The translations under genes and the position numbers were made by a program. 64,000 nucleotides of DNA from Rana temporaria (taxonomy: Eukaryota; Chordata; Amphibia; Anura; Ranidae). The notes under the pieces were generated by a model. That model saw only the letters and a list, made by a program, of their open reading frames with translations, ran no database searches and was not told the origin of the DNA. The number at the start of each line of letters is the position of its first letter. The stretch's first letter is position 1. Below are positions 46,909-58,270 of this stretch, piece by piece. The stretch lies in assembly GCF_905171775.1 (NCBI RefSeq), contig NC_053490.1, positions 522,159,022 through 522,223,021 of the forward strand, written 5' to 3'.

Positions 46909-47385
46909 AAACAGACAAAAATAAAAACACCCACAGCTCAAAAAGGAAGTGTCCACAATGTAAAGCGACACTTAGAGATTCGTGGAAAAAGGCAATTTGT
47001 AGTGACTGTATCAATCAATTAGTACAGGAACATAATAGTGAGCACACGGAACTAGCATCATCAGTTAAAGAACTAGCCAATACCTTTGATTCCTTTAAAA
47101 CCTTCTTTGAGGGATTCCAGCAGCTTCAGTCAGCTTCTCCTTCAATCACAACAGCAGTTCAAATACCTTCCAACCGTGCAGGCCCGTCAAACACTCCTAC
47201 AGAGGAGGCGGACGAGGAACCTGATAACGCAGTGTCTGGTTCCCAGGAGTCAGACGAGGAGGCTCAGGAAGGAGATTCTAGAAAGCCTTCCCGGTACAAG
47301 CTCTCACTGGAGGATGTAGATCATCTCCTGGGAGCCATTTATACCACATTAGGTATATCAACGGAGAAAAAGACCCTATCCTTAC
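46909..47385 (+). CDS. DIRS gag-like ORF1, 5' part
   Basis: Codes a CPQC...CSDC zinc-ribbon-like cluster (KRKCPQCKATLRD...ICSDC), a coiled-coil-like helix, then an acidic Ser/Glu-rich stretch and DVDHLLGAIYTTL. It is cut by the hAT element at 47386 and resumes in the same frame at 49263 if the insertion and one target-site copy are discounted. Confidence 0.85.
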
Positions 47386-49254
47386 TAGGGCTGCGCATCT
47401 TCACCGGTCTCACGATTCGATGCGATTACGATTATCAAGTCCACGATTCGATTCGATTCGATTCCGCGATGCATCACGATGCATCAAGATTACTACACGC
47501 GTTTTCATCGAAAAAATTCAAGCAGTCAGATTTTTTTTTAATTATCTGGTCTTAAAAAAAAAAAAAAAAAAACTCTGCATGTAGCAAAGTGGAAACACAG
47601 ACAACTTAAAGAAGAGCTCCAGACTGACCCCAAAATACTACAAGAGAGGGTCAGAGACTGCAGACATGATACAAGAGAGGGTCAGAGACTGCAGACATGA
47701 TACAAGAGAGGGTCAGAGACTGCAGACATGATACAAGAGAGGGTCAGAGACTGCAGACAATGTCCTCATAACGTCCCCCCAAACGACTATGTATGCCATT
47801 CCATAAATTATGGTTTATGTATAGTGTCTAATTGTCTTAGTGATTGATTCACATCACAACTTCAATGATCCCTTTTTTTCTGTTTTATGATTCCTGGTTT
47901 TGCTCATTACTGCCCCACACATGAGGTGAAAAATCAAAAAAGTGTACAAAAAAGGGGATCAATTTCAAATCAATGAAGTTGTGATGATAATCAATCACCA
48001 AGACAATAAGGCATACATAAACCATAATTAATGTGGAAATGGCATTGTCATGCTCATTGGTCACTTTAATGTTTTCATAATATGGCAAATTTTCAGTTCA
48101 CATAATGGTGCATCAGATTTATGATATACTGTATAATATTTTATGTTATCACTAGTAGTCAGTGGCGGCTGGTGCTCAATGTTGAGGGGGCGCAAACAAA
48201 AAAAAAAAAAACATCAAACGCCACCGCTGGGCCCATCAAACGCCACCGCTGGGCCCATCAAACGCCACCGCTGGGCCCATCAAACGCCACCGCTGGGCCC
48301 ATCAAACGCCACCGCTGGGCCCATCAAACGCCACCGCTGGGCCCATCAATTGCAGCTACTGTGCCCATCAAATGCCACCACTGTGCCCATCAAATGCCAC
48401 CACTGTGCCAAACGCAGCCACTGTGCCCATTTATTGCTGCCACTACTGTGCCCATTTATTGCTGCCACTACTGTGCCCATTTATTGCTGCCACTACTGTG
48501 CCCATTTATTGCTGCCACTACTGTGCCCATTTATTGCTGCCACTACTGTGCCCATTTATTGCTGCCACTACTGTGCCCATTTACTGCTCCCAGTGTGCCC
48601 TTTTTCTGCTCCCAGTGTGCCCTTTTTCTGCTCCCAGTGTGCCCTTTTTCTGCTCCCAGTGTGCCCATTTATTGCTGCCAGTGTGCCCATCTATTGCCGC
48701 TACTGTGCCCCATTAAATTCTGCCAGTGTGCAATGTACCTGATGATGATGACTCTCGAGCAGCCTGTCAGTGGAACTGGGACAGAGGACAACCGCGCTGT
48801 CTGGCATCTCGGGTCTTCCGCAGCAGCTGAGGCAGCCAGTGTGTGTACACTGCACACAGCGTGAGGTGAGCCAAGGAGGAAGGCTCTGGGGAGTTCACTC
48901 GGGAGCGATCGTTGGGGATACACAGACACTCACTCCACGTGTCTCCCATGTTGACGGCGCTGGGCGGCTGGGGATGCTGTCAGCGAGGGGGGTCGGGATG
49001 CCCACGGCTCCTTCCAGTTCGTCGAGGGGCGGGAAAAGAGGCGCGTCTACCGCCTAAGACACTTGGCCGCTTTGAGTTTATCGGGGGCAGGGAAAAAAGG
49101 CGCCTTCGGCTGTTCTCACTTCTTTGGTAGGGGAAATAGCGGCGCGCAGGTGACGTCATCGCATAATCGATTATTGCAAATCGTAGCATCGATGCAGAAT
49201 CGCCGGCGGTCGAATCTCGATGCATCGATGCTACGATTATATTCAACAGCCCTA
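47386..49254 (+). mobile_element. hAT non-autonomous element in DIRS ORF1 (8-bp duplication ATCCTTAC)
   Basis: Ends TAGGGCTG and CAGCCCTA. ATCCTTAC is duplicated exactly at 47378-47385 and 49255-49262. Subterminal regions are full of CGATTCGAT and GATGCATCG motifs. The interior carries four 31-bp tandem units (about 47639-47760), a CAGTGGCGGCTGGTG segment (48162) with tandem arrays, and no transposase. Confidence 0.95.
48205..48730 (+). repeat. 21-24-bp tandem arrays inside the hAT element
   Basis: First about six GGGCCCATCAAACGCCACCGCT units, then CTGTGCCCATTTATTGCTGCCACTA units, then CCAGTGTGCCCTTTTTCTGCT units. Clearly related to the arrays upstream of MAEL, with the same CAGTGGCGGCTGGTGCTCAA leader. 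Confidence 0.93.
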
Positions 49255-49262
49255 ATCCTTAC

Positions 49263-50122
49263 ATGATCAAATGTATGAGGGATTAGGGGAACAGGAAAAG
49301 AAGTATTTTCCGGTGCACGATGTATTAATCGAAGCAATTAAAAAAGAGTGGCAGGGCCCTGAAAGAAAGCCATTCTTTTCTAATACCCTTAAAAGACGCT
49401 TTCCATTTTCAGAGGATCCAGCATCAATATGGAACAAAGTACCCAAACTAGATGCCGCCTTTTCACAAGTTTCAAGGCACACAGATTTGGCATTCGAAGA
49501 CATGGGCATCCTATCCGAATCTATGGATAAGAGGATGGACTCATTACTTAAAAAGTCATGGGACTCCACGCTGGGAAGTTTAAAGCCAGCAATGGCAGTC
49601 ACAGTCGTGGCGAGAAATATGGAGTTCTGGCTAAATCAATTACAGACCCATATCGAGGAAGGAACTGCGCAAGAGCATATACTATCCTCTTTTCCCACAT
49701 TACTGCGAGGTATAGCCTATATTGCAGATGCCTCAGCAGAACTAGTGCGCATGGCAGCCAGATCATCCGCACTAGCCAACTCCACAAGACGGGCCTTATG
49801 GTTAAAGACATGGCAGGGGGACTGCGCGTCTAAAACCAAACTATGTGGCATCCCATTCACAGGCCTGCTTTTCGGCCCAGGGTTGGAAAAGGTGCTAGAT
49901 CGGACAGCGGATAAGAAAAAGGCATTTCCGCTGAAACGCAAAGCACCCTGGAATCTGCCTCAACAAAACAAGAAGAGACAGAAAAATGCAACCTGGACCC
50001 CCAGAGGTCCTCGTTACACTACTCCCAAGGTAGACAACCAAAAAAGGCCTTGGGTCCCAAAAGGGAAAGGTAGAGGAGGAGCGTTTTTTCGTCCTCCTGA
50101 ACCAACCTATGACAAAAAATGA
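49263..50122 (+). CDS. DIRS gag-like ORF1, 3' part
   Basis: Open to the stop at 50120-50122. It encodes the second half of the DIRS gag-like protein, with a WQGPERKPFF region and a basic, Lys/Arg/Pro-rich tail that is probably nucleic-acid binding. Overlaps the RT frame start by about 14 bases. Confidence 0.88.
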
Positions 50123-52021
50123 CGAAGTGATCAAGGTAGGAGGAAGACTGGGGGCCTTCCTACCACAATGGGAAAAAACAACTCCCAATCACTACATTTT
50201 GAGAACGATAAAGGACGGATACTACCTAGAGTTCTCAAAACCACCCCCAAGCAGATTTTACGTAACCAAGCTTCCAAAAAACAAAAAGAAAGCAGACGGC
50301 TTAATGAGGGCCATAGAGGATCTCAAAAGGCAGGAAGTAGTGATAGAGGTGCCAAAAGAGGAAAGGGGAACAGGGTTCTACTCCCATATGTTCGGAGTAG
50401 TGAAACCCACCGGGAAGGTCAGACCGATCTTAAACCTCAAACCCCTGAATGTGTCCATAACATACAAACGGTTCAGAATGGACTCAATTTATTCCGTCAA
50501 AGCCCTACTACCACCAAATTGTTTTCTGGCTTCCCTAGATTTAAAGGATGCTTATTTACACATCCCAATACACCAAAACTGCCAAAAATTTCTCAGATTG
50601 GCAATAGAAACCAAAAACAAAGTCAGACACCTACAGTTCCGAGCCCTGCCCTTCGGCCTTTCTTCTTCACCCAGAATATTCACAAAGATTCTGGCAGAAG
50701 CCTTGGCACCCTTACGAGTCCAAGGCATATCGATTATTGCATACTTAGACGATTTTCTACTATTCGCAGAAACTCCAGAAAAATTACGGAGAAATCTCGA
50801 GATCACACAAATATTTCTGAAAAACCTAGGTTGGTTAGTGAATTTGGAAAAATCCAATCTACAACCAACACAACAATTAATCTATCTGGGATTTGTACTG
50901 GACACACAGTCCAACAAAAAGTATTCCTGCCCGAAGAAAAAATAGCAAAAATACAAAAGGAGATGGGTATACTACAAACAAACTCAACATGTACCATCAG
51001 AAAACTAATGTCAACCCTGGGGCTATTAACATCTGCAATCCCAGCAGTACAATGGGCATCCTTACATTTCCGTCCACTACAGATGTTTTTACTAAAAACA
51101 TGGGACCACAAGCAAGAGTCCTTGGACGTCAAGGTTCTTTTACCAACCAAAGTAAAGAGAACCCTGTGGTGGTGGAGGACAAAGGAAAATGTAAACCAAG
51201 GTCGACTTTGGACACTGCCCATTTCCAAAATCCTGACCACAGATGCAAGTGGCACAGGTTGGGGAGCGCATCTAGGCTCCCAAATAACACAAGGGACATG
51301 GAAAAAAAAGGAACGGATGAGATCATCCAATTGGAAGGAATTAAAGGCAGTAGGGTCAGCACTTCAATCCTTCCAAAAAGATCTAAAGGCTCATCACCTA
51401 CAAATCAGATCAGACAATGCCTCAGTAATAGCCTACATAAACAAACAGGGAGGAACAAGGAGTGGAACCCTGTGGGCACTTGCACAAGAAATCCTGACAT
51501 GGGCAGAGAAGAACACACTCTCGATATCAGCAGTCCACCTAAAAGGGGACCTAAACAGAGTGGCAGACTTCCTCAGCAGGAGGCAAGTGAAGGAGGGCGA
51601 CTGGGCGCTAAATCAAGAGGTGTTCAACCAGATCACACAGAAATGGGGAACACCTCAAATAGACTTATTTGCCTCGAAAGAAAACAGAAAAGTCAAGCGA
51701 TTCTATTCTCTAAAAAGAGAGGACGGGGCCCTAGGGGTGGATGCGTTGACACAGAGCTGGGCATTCAAGATGTGCTATGCCTTTCCTCCTCCAGTACTGA
51801 TACCAGCAGTAATAAGGAAATTGCGCATAGAGAAGACAACCCTAATCCTCATAGCACCCCATTGGCCCAGGAGACCATGGTTCTCTATGCTAAAAGAACT
51901 AGCTATAGAACCCCCCTGGCTGCTTCCAGTACAGGAGGATCTGCTCTCCCAGGGACCAGTATACTGCCCCCAGGTCAAAAGGTGGGACTTGGCCGCCTGG
52001 TGTCTGAGGAGCAGCTACTGA
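50109..52021 (+). CDS. DIRS reverse transcriptase-RNase H (one frameshift)
   Basis: The RT half reads in one frame from ATG 50109 to about 50915. It holds MFGVVKPTGKVRPILNLKPLN, LDLKDAYLHIPI, ALPFGLSSSP and the catalytic YLDD (near 50745). At the A-run 50915-50920 the frame shifts by one base. The RNase H half then runs to the TGA at 52021, with TTDASGTGWG, the NWKELKAV glutamate, RSDNASVIAYINKQGG and NRVADFLSRR. This order is as in vertebrate DIRS elements. The shift is probably a mutation; a programmed one is not excluded. Confidence 0.92.
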
Positions 52022-53004
52022 AAGCTAAAGGTTTCTCAAACCACTTAATAGCAACACGTAACATATATCAAAGAGTATGGAAGTGCTTTAATAACTGGTG
52101 CACAGAAAATACTTTCAACACTCAGAGCTCAGTAGCAGTCTTAGAGTTCCTACAAAAGGGTGTAGAGAAAGGACTAAGCATCAGTACCCTGAAAAGCCAA
52201 GTCTCAGCTCTATCAGTTTTTCAAGAAAAACGTCTGGCTACTGACCCATGGATAGTCAGATTCTTCAAATCTCTGAGCAGACAAACACCCATACGATGTA
52301 CAATTTTTCCAAAATGGGACCTGTCACTAGTATTACAAACATTGACAGGAGACCCCTTTGAACCATTAAAAAATTGTAGCCTAAAGACATTGACGTTAAA
52401 AACAATCTTTTTGGTAGCAATTACGACAGCTAAAAGGGTCAGTGAGATAGAGGCGTTATCTATCAGACCCCCCTTTTTTCAGGTTTTTTCAGACCGCATT
52501 ATTTTCAGGATGGATCCGGGCTTTCTACCGAAAGTAGTCTCGAGATTCCACAGAGAACAGGAAATTGTGTTACCCTCATTTTGTCAGAATCCTACTAAGG
52601 AACAAGAGGTTAAATATCATAATTTAGACGTCAGAAGATGCGTTTTACATTATTTAGAAGTAACAAAAACACTCAGGAAGACAGATTCCTTATTTATTTT
52701 ACACACTGGTGCTAGGAAAGGGCACAATGCCACTAGACGCACCATAGCCAGATGGCTAAAAGAAGTCATTGAACAGGCTTATAAGTTAGGAGGCATACAG
52801 ATCCCAGAGGGCATCAGAGCGCACTCCACAAGATCAATGGCAGCCTCACAGGCAGAAAGAGCTGGAGCAACGCCGGAACAAATTTGTAAAGCGGCAACAT
52901 GGTCCAGCTTCGACACCTTTGTGAGACACTACAGGGTGGATCTCTTATCAGCAAAAGATCAGACCTTTGGTCGTAAGGTCTTACAAGCTGTGGTCCCGCC
53001 CTAA
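51985..53004 (+). CDS. DIRS tyrosine recombinase
   Basis: Opens in a third frame, overlapping the RNase H end; no ATG marks the start, so 51985 is approximate. An N-terminal SAM-like helical domain precedes the catalytic domain. Catalytic residues seen are Arg in TTAKRVSEIEAL, His-x-x-Arg in AHSTRSMAAS, and Tyr in FDTFVRHYRVD. Ends ...LQAVVPP with TAA at 53002. This enzyme integrates the circular DIRS intermediate. No disruption was seen. Confidence 0.93.
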   Translation, partial: GLGRLVSEEQLLKAKGFSNHLIATRNIYQRVWKCFNNWCTENTFNTQSSVAVLEFLQKGVEKGLSISTLKSQVSALSVFQEKRLATDPWIVRFFKSLSRQTPIRCTIFPKWDLSLVLQTLTGDPFEPLKNCSLKTLTLKTIFLVAITTAKRVSEIEALSIRPPFFQVFSDRIIFRMDPGFLPKVVSRFHREQEIVLPSFCQNPTKEQEVKYHNLDVRRCVLHYLEVTKTLRKTDSLFILHTGARKGHNATRRTIARWLKEVIEQAYKLGGIQIPEGIRAHSTRSMAASQAERAGATPEQICKAATWSSFDTFVRHYRVDLLSAKDQTFGRKVLQAVVPP

Positions 53005-53019
53005 GGGTAAGTGCTCAGT

Positions 53020-53115
53020 TATCCTCTCAGGTGGCTGTCCTGAAAGACGATTAGGGGAAAAACGAAGTTACTTACCGGTAACGTTCTTTCCAGTAGTCTT
53101 TCAGGACAGCCGGGT
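53020..53115 (+). repeat. DIRS internal complementary region
   Basis: Contains CTCAGGTGGCTGTCCTGAAAG, the complement of the left terminus, then a TTACCGGTAA palindrome and CTTTCAGGACAGCC complementary to the right terminus extension. It therefore holds the circle-junction template. Confidence 0.93.
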
Positions 53116-53221
53116 AACCCACCCAAAAGTAAGTAAAGAATTTCCTTGCAGGAAATGTGATATAGTTAACTATTTGTATCATATATTCTTGTGTCTCCCC
53201 AGAAACTGGAGGTGCTCTTTA

Positions 53222-53330
53222 AAGAACTGAGGAGCCAGCAGGGGAGGAGGAAATTTATAGAAGGCTGGCGCGGTGTTTCCTACAGAGGGGAGGAGCCAAG
53301 GTCTCTCAGGTGGCTGTCCTGAAAGACTAC
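53222..53330 (+). repeat. DIRS right inverted terminal repeat
   Basis: Complement of 46068-46175, ending CAGGTGGCTGTCCTGAAAGA, followed by GAACGTTACCGGTAAGTAAC up to about 53371. Confidence 0.95.
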
Positions 53331-53974
53331 GGGAAAGAACGTTACCGGTAAGTAACTTCGTTTTTTCCCCTTAAAATAAGGGGAAAATCATGGGTGCGCG
53401 ATATACGCCGATTGCCGCTTCCCGCGCTCAGTTTGAATTCCTGCGCCGACATATACTGAGTGCAGTACACTCGGGTACATTCGGCTAGGCTCGGCTTCGC
53501 TCGTGCTCATGCATAAACGTCACAGAGCGTGAGCACGAGTGAAGCCGAGCCTTGCCGAATGTACCCGAGTGTACTGCACTCGGTATATGTCGGCGGAGGC
53601 GTTCGAACTGAGCGCGGGAAGCAGGGACTCGACTTGAGGCGCGCGCTGGAGAAGCCGGGAGGACACCACCGAGGCCACAGACAGACGCCGGACCGGACGA
53701 TGGACGCTGGGAAGACACCAAAACTGTAAGTAATAAAATCATATATAACATTTTTTTTTACAGGAATTTCGGGGGCAACTTTAGGGGTACGCGGGAGCGC
53801 GCTATACCGCGATAAATACGGTATATATATAATTATTATTATTTTTATTTCTTCCCAGAAAATGCAAGGTTCTGAACATTTAAAATATACTGCATGTTCA
53901 TCAAAGTCAAATGAGATTTTTGTGAGTTGCTGATTATTATACCTTCATTAAATGTAACCATATTGCAACACTTA

Positions 53975-55141
53975 GGCCGTGTATACACGATCAGTCTAAA
54001 CCAATGAAAACGGACTGAAGGACCGTTTCATCGGTCCAAACCGACCGTGTGTGGGCCCCATCGGTCAGTTATCCTTCGGTCTAAAAATTTAAGGTCTAAA
54101 TGTGTCTCAGATTTAAACACTTAGGGCCAGATTCACATATAATTACGTTGCTCCTGGGCAGCGTAACGTATGTGATTTACGTTACACCGCCGCAGGTTTA
54201 CAGCGTAAGTGCCTGATTCTCAGAACACTTGCCTGTAAACTTGCGGCGGTGTATCGTAAATGCGCTCGGCGCAAGCCCGCCCAAATCAAATGGGGCGGGC
54301 ACCATTTAAATTAGGCGCGTTCCCGTGCCGAGCGTACTGCGCATTCTCCCTCGGGTAAATTACCCGACGTGCATTGCGCTAAATGACGTCGCACCAACGT
54401 CATTTGCTTAGACGTTAACGTAAATGGCGTCCAGCGCCATTCACGGACGTCTTACGCAAACAACGTTGATTTTTAAATTTCGACGCGGGAACGACGGCCA
54501 TACTTAAAATTGGCTGCGCATCCTAAACCCAGGGGCAACTTTACGCGTCGCAAAGGCTACGGAAACGTCGTAAATTCTCTGCGCCGAGCGCGCGTACGTT
54601 CTCGCGTAAATAGCTAATTTGCATAGACGACGGGGAAAACGACGAGGCGACACCTAGCGGCAGGAAAAAAATTGCATTTAAGATCTGACAGCGCAAGAGC
54701 CTTACGCCTGTCAGATCTAATGGATATCTATGCGTAACTGATTCTAAGAATCAGTCACATAGATACCCTGGGCCAGATTAGGACTTACGACAGCGCAAAT
54801 GGTGTTGCGCCGTCGTAACGCCATTGAGAATCTGGCCTTTAGAACTTGCTTGAAAATTCAACCGATGGACGCCTAACCGATAGGTCAAAACCGATGGTTA
54901 GTACGCAAAAGCATCGGTTAAAAACCCGCGCATGCTCAGAATCAAGTCGACGCATGCTTGGAAGCATTGAACTTAATTTTTCTCTGCACGTCGTCGTGTT
55001 TTACGTCACTGCGTTGGACTAGATCGTTTTTTTAACTGATGGTGTGTAGGCACATCAGACCATCAGTCCGCTTCATCGATTAACCGATGAGAACAGTCCG
55101 AGGACTGTTCTCATCGGAGGGACTGATCGTGTGTACAGGGC
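53975..55141. mobile_element. MITE (GGCCGTGTATACACGATC) with nested MITE
   Basis: Ends GGCCGTGTATACACGATCAG and CTGATCGTGTGTACAGGGC, an imperfect inverted repeat. A second MITE with ends GGGCCAGATTC and GAATCTGGCC occupies 54124-54837. Confidence 0.75.
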
Positions 55142-55579
55142 TTTAGAGGCGCCTCTCTTCTCTTTTATACACTGTAGCTCCTGCTGGATTTTACTTCTAA
55201 TCCCCTTGTGGAGGCTTCCATTTGTAAATTGACGTTTTATGGTTACACAACCTGCTATAATCTTTTTATATGGACTATAAACTGAAGGACTTATGAATAA
55301 ATGGTTGTGGAACGAAATCATTTGAGTTTCCATTATTCCTTATGGGGAAATTTGCTTTGATATACAAGTGCTTTGGATTACAAGCATGTTTCTGGAACAA
55401 ATTATGCTCGCAATGCTCCCAAGGTTTTACTGTAATTGATTTCTATTTTTCTATTTATCATTTTGTTTAAATTATTTCTAGTAATGTTTTTCTGTTAAAT
55501 AGAATTCCCCTTATTGAAGGTTATAGCCTGTAATAATTCTTGACTGTCTATTGTTGGAATCTTCTAACTAACACATGAA
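55142..55579. other. Interval without a recognised feature
   Basis: AT-rich; contains a sequence related to 18420-18510 (GATTACAAGCATGTTTCTGG). No exon seen before 55580. Confidence 0.5.
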
Positions 55580-55756
55580 ATGGTAGAAGGAGCTGTGGCC
55601 ACTGAAGACATTTTGGAGGGATTGAGTTTAGGAAAACAAATATCTGAAATTGTTCAAAAGAACATAATAGAAGCAAACGAAAATATAAAAAAAAGCAATG
55701 AAGGTTTGAAAAGCAATATTTACCATGTAGGAGACACAGTTGTTAAAAAAATATAA
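55580..55756 (+). pseudogene. Ginger/KRBA2-like gene, integrase C-terminal helix and SH3-like start
   Basis: Reads EDILEGLSLGKQISEIVQKN...NENIKKSNEGLKS then YHVGDTVVKK. The helix followed by a hydrophobic-GD-V-hydrophobic-K-K motif is typical of the region after the integrase core in Ginger/retroelement integrases. A one-base shift in the A-run at 55745-55750 produces an early TAA; the other frame continues YNTKNKLRQNW. Confidence 0.6.
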
Positions 55757-55975
55757 TACAAAAAATAAACTGCGCCAAAATTGGTGCAGTTTATTTTTTG
55801 TATTATGTTATTTATGTTTATCACATTTTATTGCTGGCTTGATCTTTATTGATGTTATTTTATATTTTTTTGTTAGCGCAGTCTTTTTTCCTATATTGTT
55901 ACAAAAATATGTCAAATCCCTCCAAAGAAAAGGGGGGGAAAGATAGAATCCAAATTTTTGGAACCCTTCAACCCT

Positions 55976-56129
55976 AGGTTTGGAAGGCAAAGTTGGCCAA
56001 ATCACAGATGAGAAAGATAACACCGAAATGGTAAATATTGACAATTTTAAGGTTTTTAGAATACCTACAGGAAGAGCCCCTTATAAAACGCAAGAAAAAC
56101 ACAACATTACAGAGAAAATTCTAAAAACT
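55976..56129 (+). pseudogene. Ginger/KRBA2-like gene, continuation
   Basis: Open reading with EGKVGQITDEKDNTEMVNIDNFKVFRIP, resembling the end of a GPY/F-type module, where an acidic loop is followed by VNIDxLK. It is interrupted at 56130 by a nested MITE and apparently resumes at 58271. Confidence 0.5.
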
Positions 56130-58270
56130 GGGCCAGATTCTCGTAGAAGAGAGTATCTTTGTTCCGGCGTAGCGTATCCTATTTACGTTACGCCTCCGCA
56201 ACTTAGACGGGCAAGTGCTGTATTCTCAAAGCGCTTGCTCCGTAAGTTGCGGCTGCGTAGCGTAAATAGGCCGGCGTAAGCCCGCCTAATTCAAATGTGG
56301 AACAGGGGGGCGTGTTTTATGTAAATAACTTGTGACCCGACGTGATTGACGTTTTTCACGAACGGCGCATGCGCCATCCGCAGAATATCCCAGTATGCAT
56401 TGCTCCAAAGTACGCCGCAAGGACGTATTGGTTTCGACGTGAACGTAAATTACGTCCAGCCCCGTTCACGGACGACTTACGCAAACGACGTAAAATATTA
56501 AAAATTTGACGCGGGAACTACGTCCATGTACGCCTCATATAGCAGGGGTAACTTTACGCCGGGAAAAGCCTAACGTAAACGGCGTATCTGTACTGCGTCG
56601 GCCGGGCGTACGTTCGTGAATTCGCGTATCTAGCTGATTTACATATTTCTAGGCGTAAATCGGCGTGCACGCCCCTAGCGGCCAGCGTAAATATGCAGTT
56701 AAGATCTGACGGCGTAAGAGACTTACGCCGGTCGGATCTAATACAAATATTCTATGCCAGGGGTCCTCAAACTTTTTAAACAGGGGGCCGGTTCACTGTC
56801 CCTCAGACCGTTAGAGGGCCGGACTATAAAAAAACTATGAACAATTTCCTATGCACACTGCACATATATGTTTTTGAAGTGAAAAAAACAAAATGGGAAC
56901 AAATACAACCCTCCCCCTTCATCATTATAAGCCCCCCCCCTCACAATCATTAATTGCAAACCGATCATGATCATTGCAAGCCCCCCCACCTCACCATCAT
57001 CCCCTCATTGCAAGCCCCCCTCGCCATCATCATTGTAAGCCCCTCATTGCAACCCCCCCCCCACAATTATTAATTGCAAGCCGATCAAGAACATTGCAAG
57101 CTCCCCAATCATCATTACATCATCATCATCATCAGCCCCCCCCCCCCCCCACCATCATCATCATTACATCATCAGCCCCATCATCACCATCATTAATTAC
57201 ATCACCATCAGCCCACCTCACCATCATCAGCCCCCCCCCCCCCACCATCATCATCATTACAAAATCATCAGCCCCACCATCATCATCATCATTAAAAATT
57301 CACGCGGGCCGTAGTTTGAGGACCCCTGGTTTAAACCCCCCCCCCCCCCACCACCATCATTATCGTAAGCCAGGCCCCCCCCCCCCCTTCATCATCATTA
57401 AAAAATCATCCGCTCCCCTCACCATCATAAGCCAGGCCCCCCCCCCCCACCATCATCATTAAAAACCCATCAGCTCCCCTCACCATTGCAAGCCAGCCCC
57501 CACCATCATCATTAAAAAATCTTTAGCTCCCCTCACCATCGCAAGCCAGCCCCCCCACCCCCATCATCATCATCATTATTAAAATAATCTTAAGCTCCCC
57601 TCACAATCGCAAGCCAGCCACCCCCCACCATCATCATCATTATTAAAATAATCTTTAGCTCCCCTCACAATCCAGCCACCATCATCATCCTTATTAAAAT
57701 AATCTTTAGCGCCCCTCACAATCCAGCCACCCCCCCCCCCCCCCCCCATCATCATCATCATCATCATCAATAAAATAATCTTTAGCTCCTCTCACAATAT
57801 AGCCACCCCCCATCATCATCATCATCATTAAAAATAAACTTTAGCTCCCCTCACAATCGCAAGCCAGCCCCCCCATTGTAAGCACTTCACAGCCTCCTTA
57901 CTGTTTTGTGCTGTGTCAGTCTGGCTGTCACGATGCTCCCCCACTGTAACAGTTCCGGCGCGCTGTGTTAAATGTCCCGCCCTCCTCCTCCTCCTAGACC
58001 AGCTTGTGTGACAGACAGCACACTGGCTCTATCACACAAGCTAGTCTTCTAGGAGGAGGAGGGCGGGACATTTAACACAGCGCGCCGGAACTGTTAACGC
58101 TGTGTTTCACGGAGATCTCCGTGACACAGCAGGATTGCTGTGTAACCGGCCGGCATTGCCTGTCAGGGACGGGCGGGCCGGATTAAAGTCCTCCGCGGGC
58201 CGCATGTGGCCCGCGGGCCGTAGTTTGAGGACCCCTGTTCTATGCGAAACTGATTCTATGAATCTGGGCC
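56130..58270. mobile_element. MITE (GGGCCAGATTC family) with nested hAT element
   Basis: Ends GGGCCAGATTC and GAATCTGGGCC. The element is enlarged by the hAT insertion at 56758-58237. It interrupts the integrase-like pseudogene. Confidence 0.82.
56758..58237. mobile_element. hAT element with perfect 8-bp duplication TTCTATGC
   Basis: Ends CAGGGGTCCTCAAACT and AGTTTGAGGACCCCTG; TTCTATGC on both sides (56750-56757, 58238-58245). The interior (56930-57870) is low-complexity C-runs and CATCAT repeats, with a partial inner terminus at about 57316, and a foldback near 57970-58090 (CCGCCCTCCTCCTCC/complement). No transposase. Confidence 0.95.

Larger units (their letters stand above)
46068..53371 (+). 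mobile_element. DIRS-type tyrosine-recombinase retrotransposon, nearly complete
   Basis: Structure from left to right: inverted terminal repeat (46068-46175), a leader exon with splice donor, gag-like ORF1, RT/RNase H ORF, tyrosine recombinase ORF, internal complementary region (about 53020-53115), right inverted terminal repeat (53222-53330) and a short extension. There is no protease/integrase and no direct LTR, which is the DIRS pattern. The internal region joins complements of both ends, as needed for circle formation. Excluding the inserted hAT element it is about 5.4 kb. One frameshift in RT/RNase H means this copy is probably not autonomous now. Confidence 0.95.
46030..53823 (+). mobile_element. 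Inverted-repeat element (TATCGGCGTATATCGCGC family), copy 2, split by DIRS
   Basis: Left end ACCGTATTTATCGGCGTATA at 46030 and right end GCGATAAATACGGTATA at 53806-53823 are inverted repeats. The interior (53371-53800) matches copy 1 at about 1740-2170. The DIRS element interrupts it at the TTTTCCCC site. Confidence 0.85.

Noticed and set aside
44700..55579. Search for the DDE integrase core of the Ginger/KRBA2-like locus
   Set aside because: No D-x-D-x35-E type segment recognised outside DIRS and MITEs; either deleted or too decayed to see.
57000..57870. His/Pro-rich open frames over CATCAT and C-runs
   Set aside because: Low-complexity interior of the hAT element.
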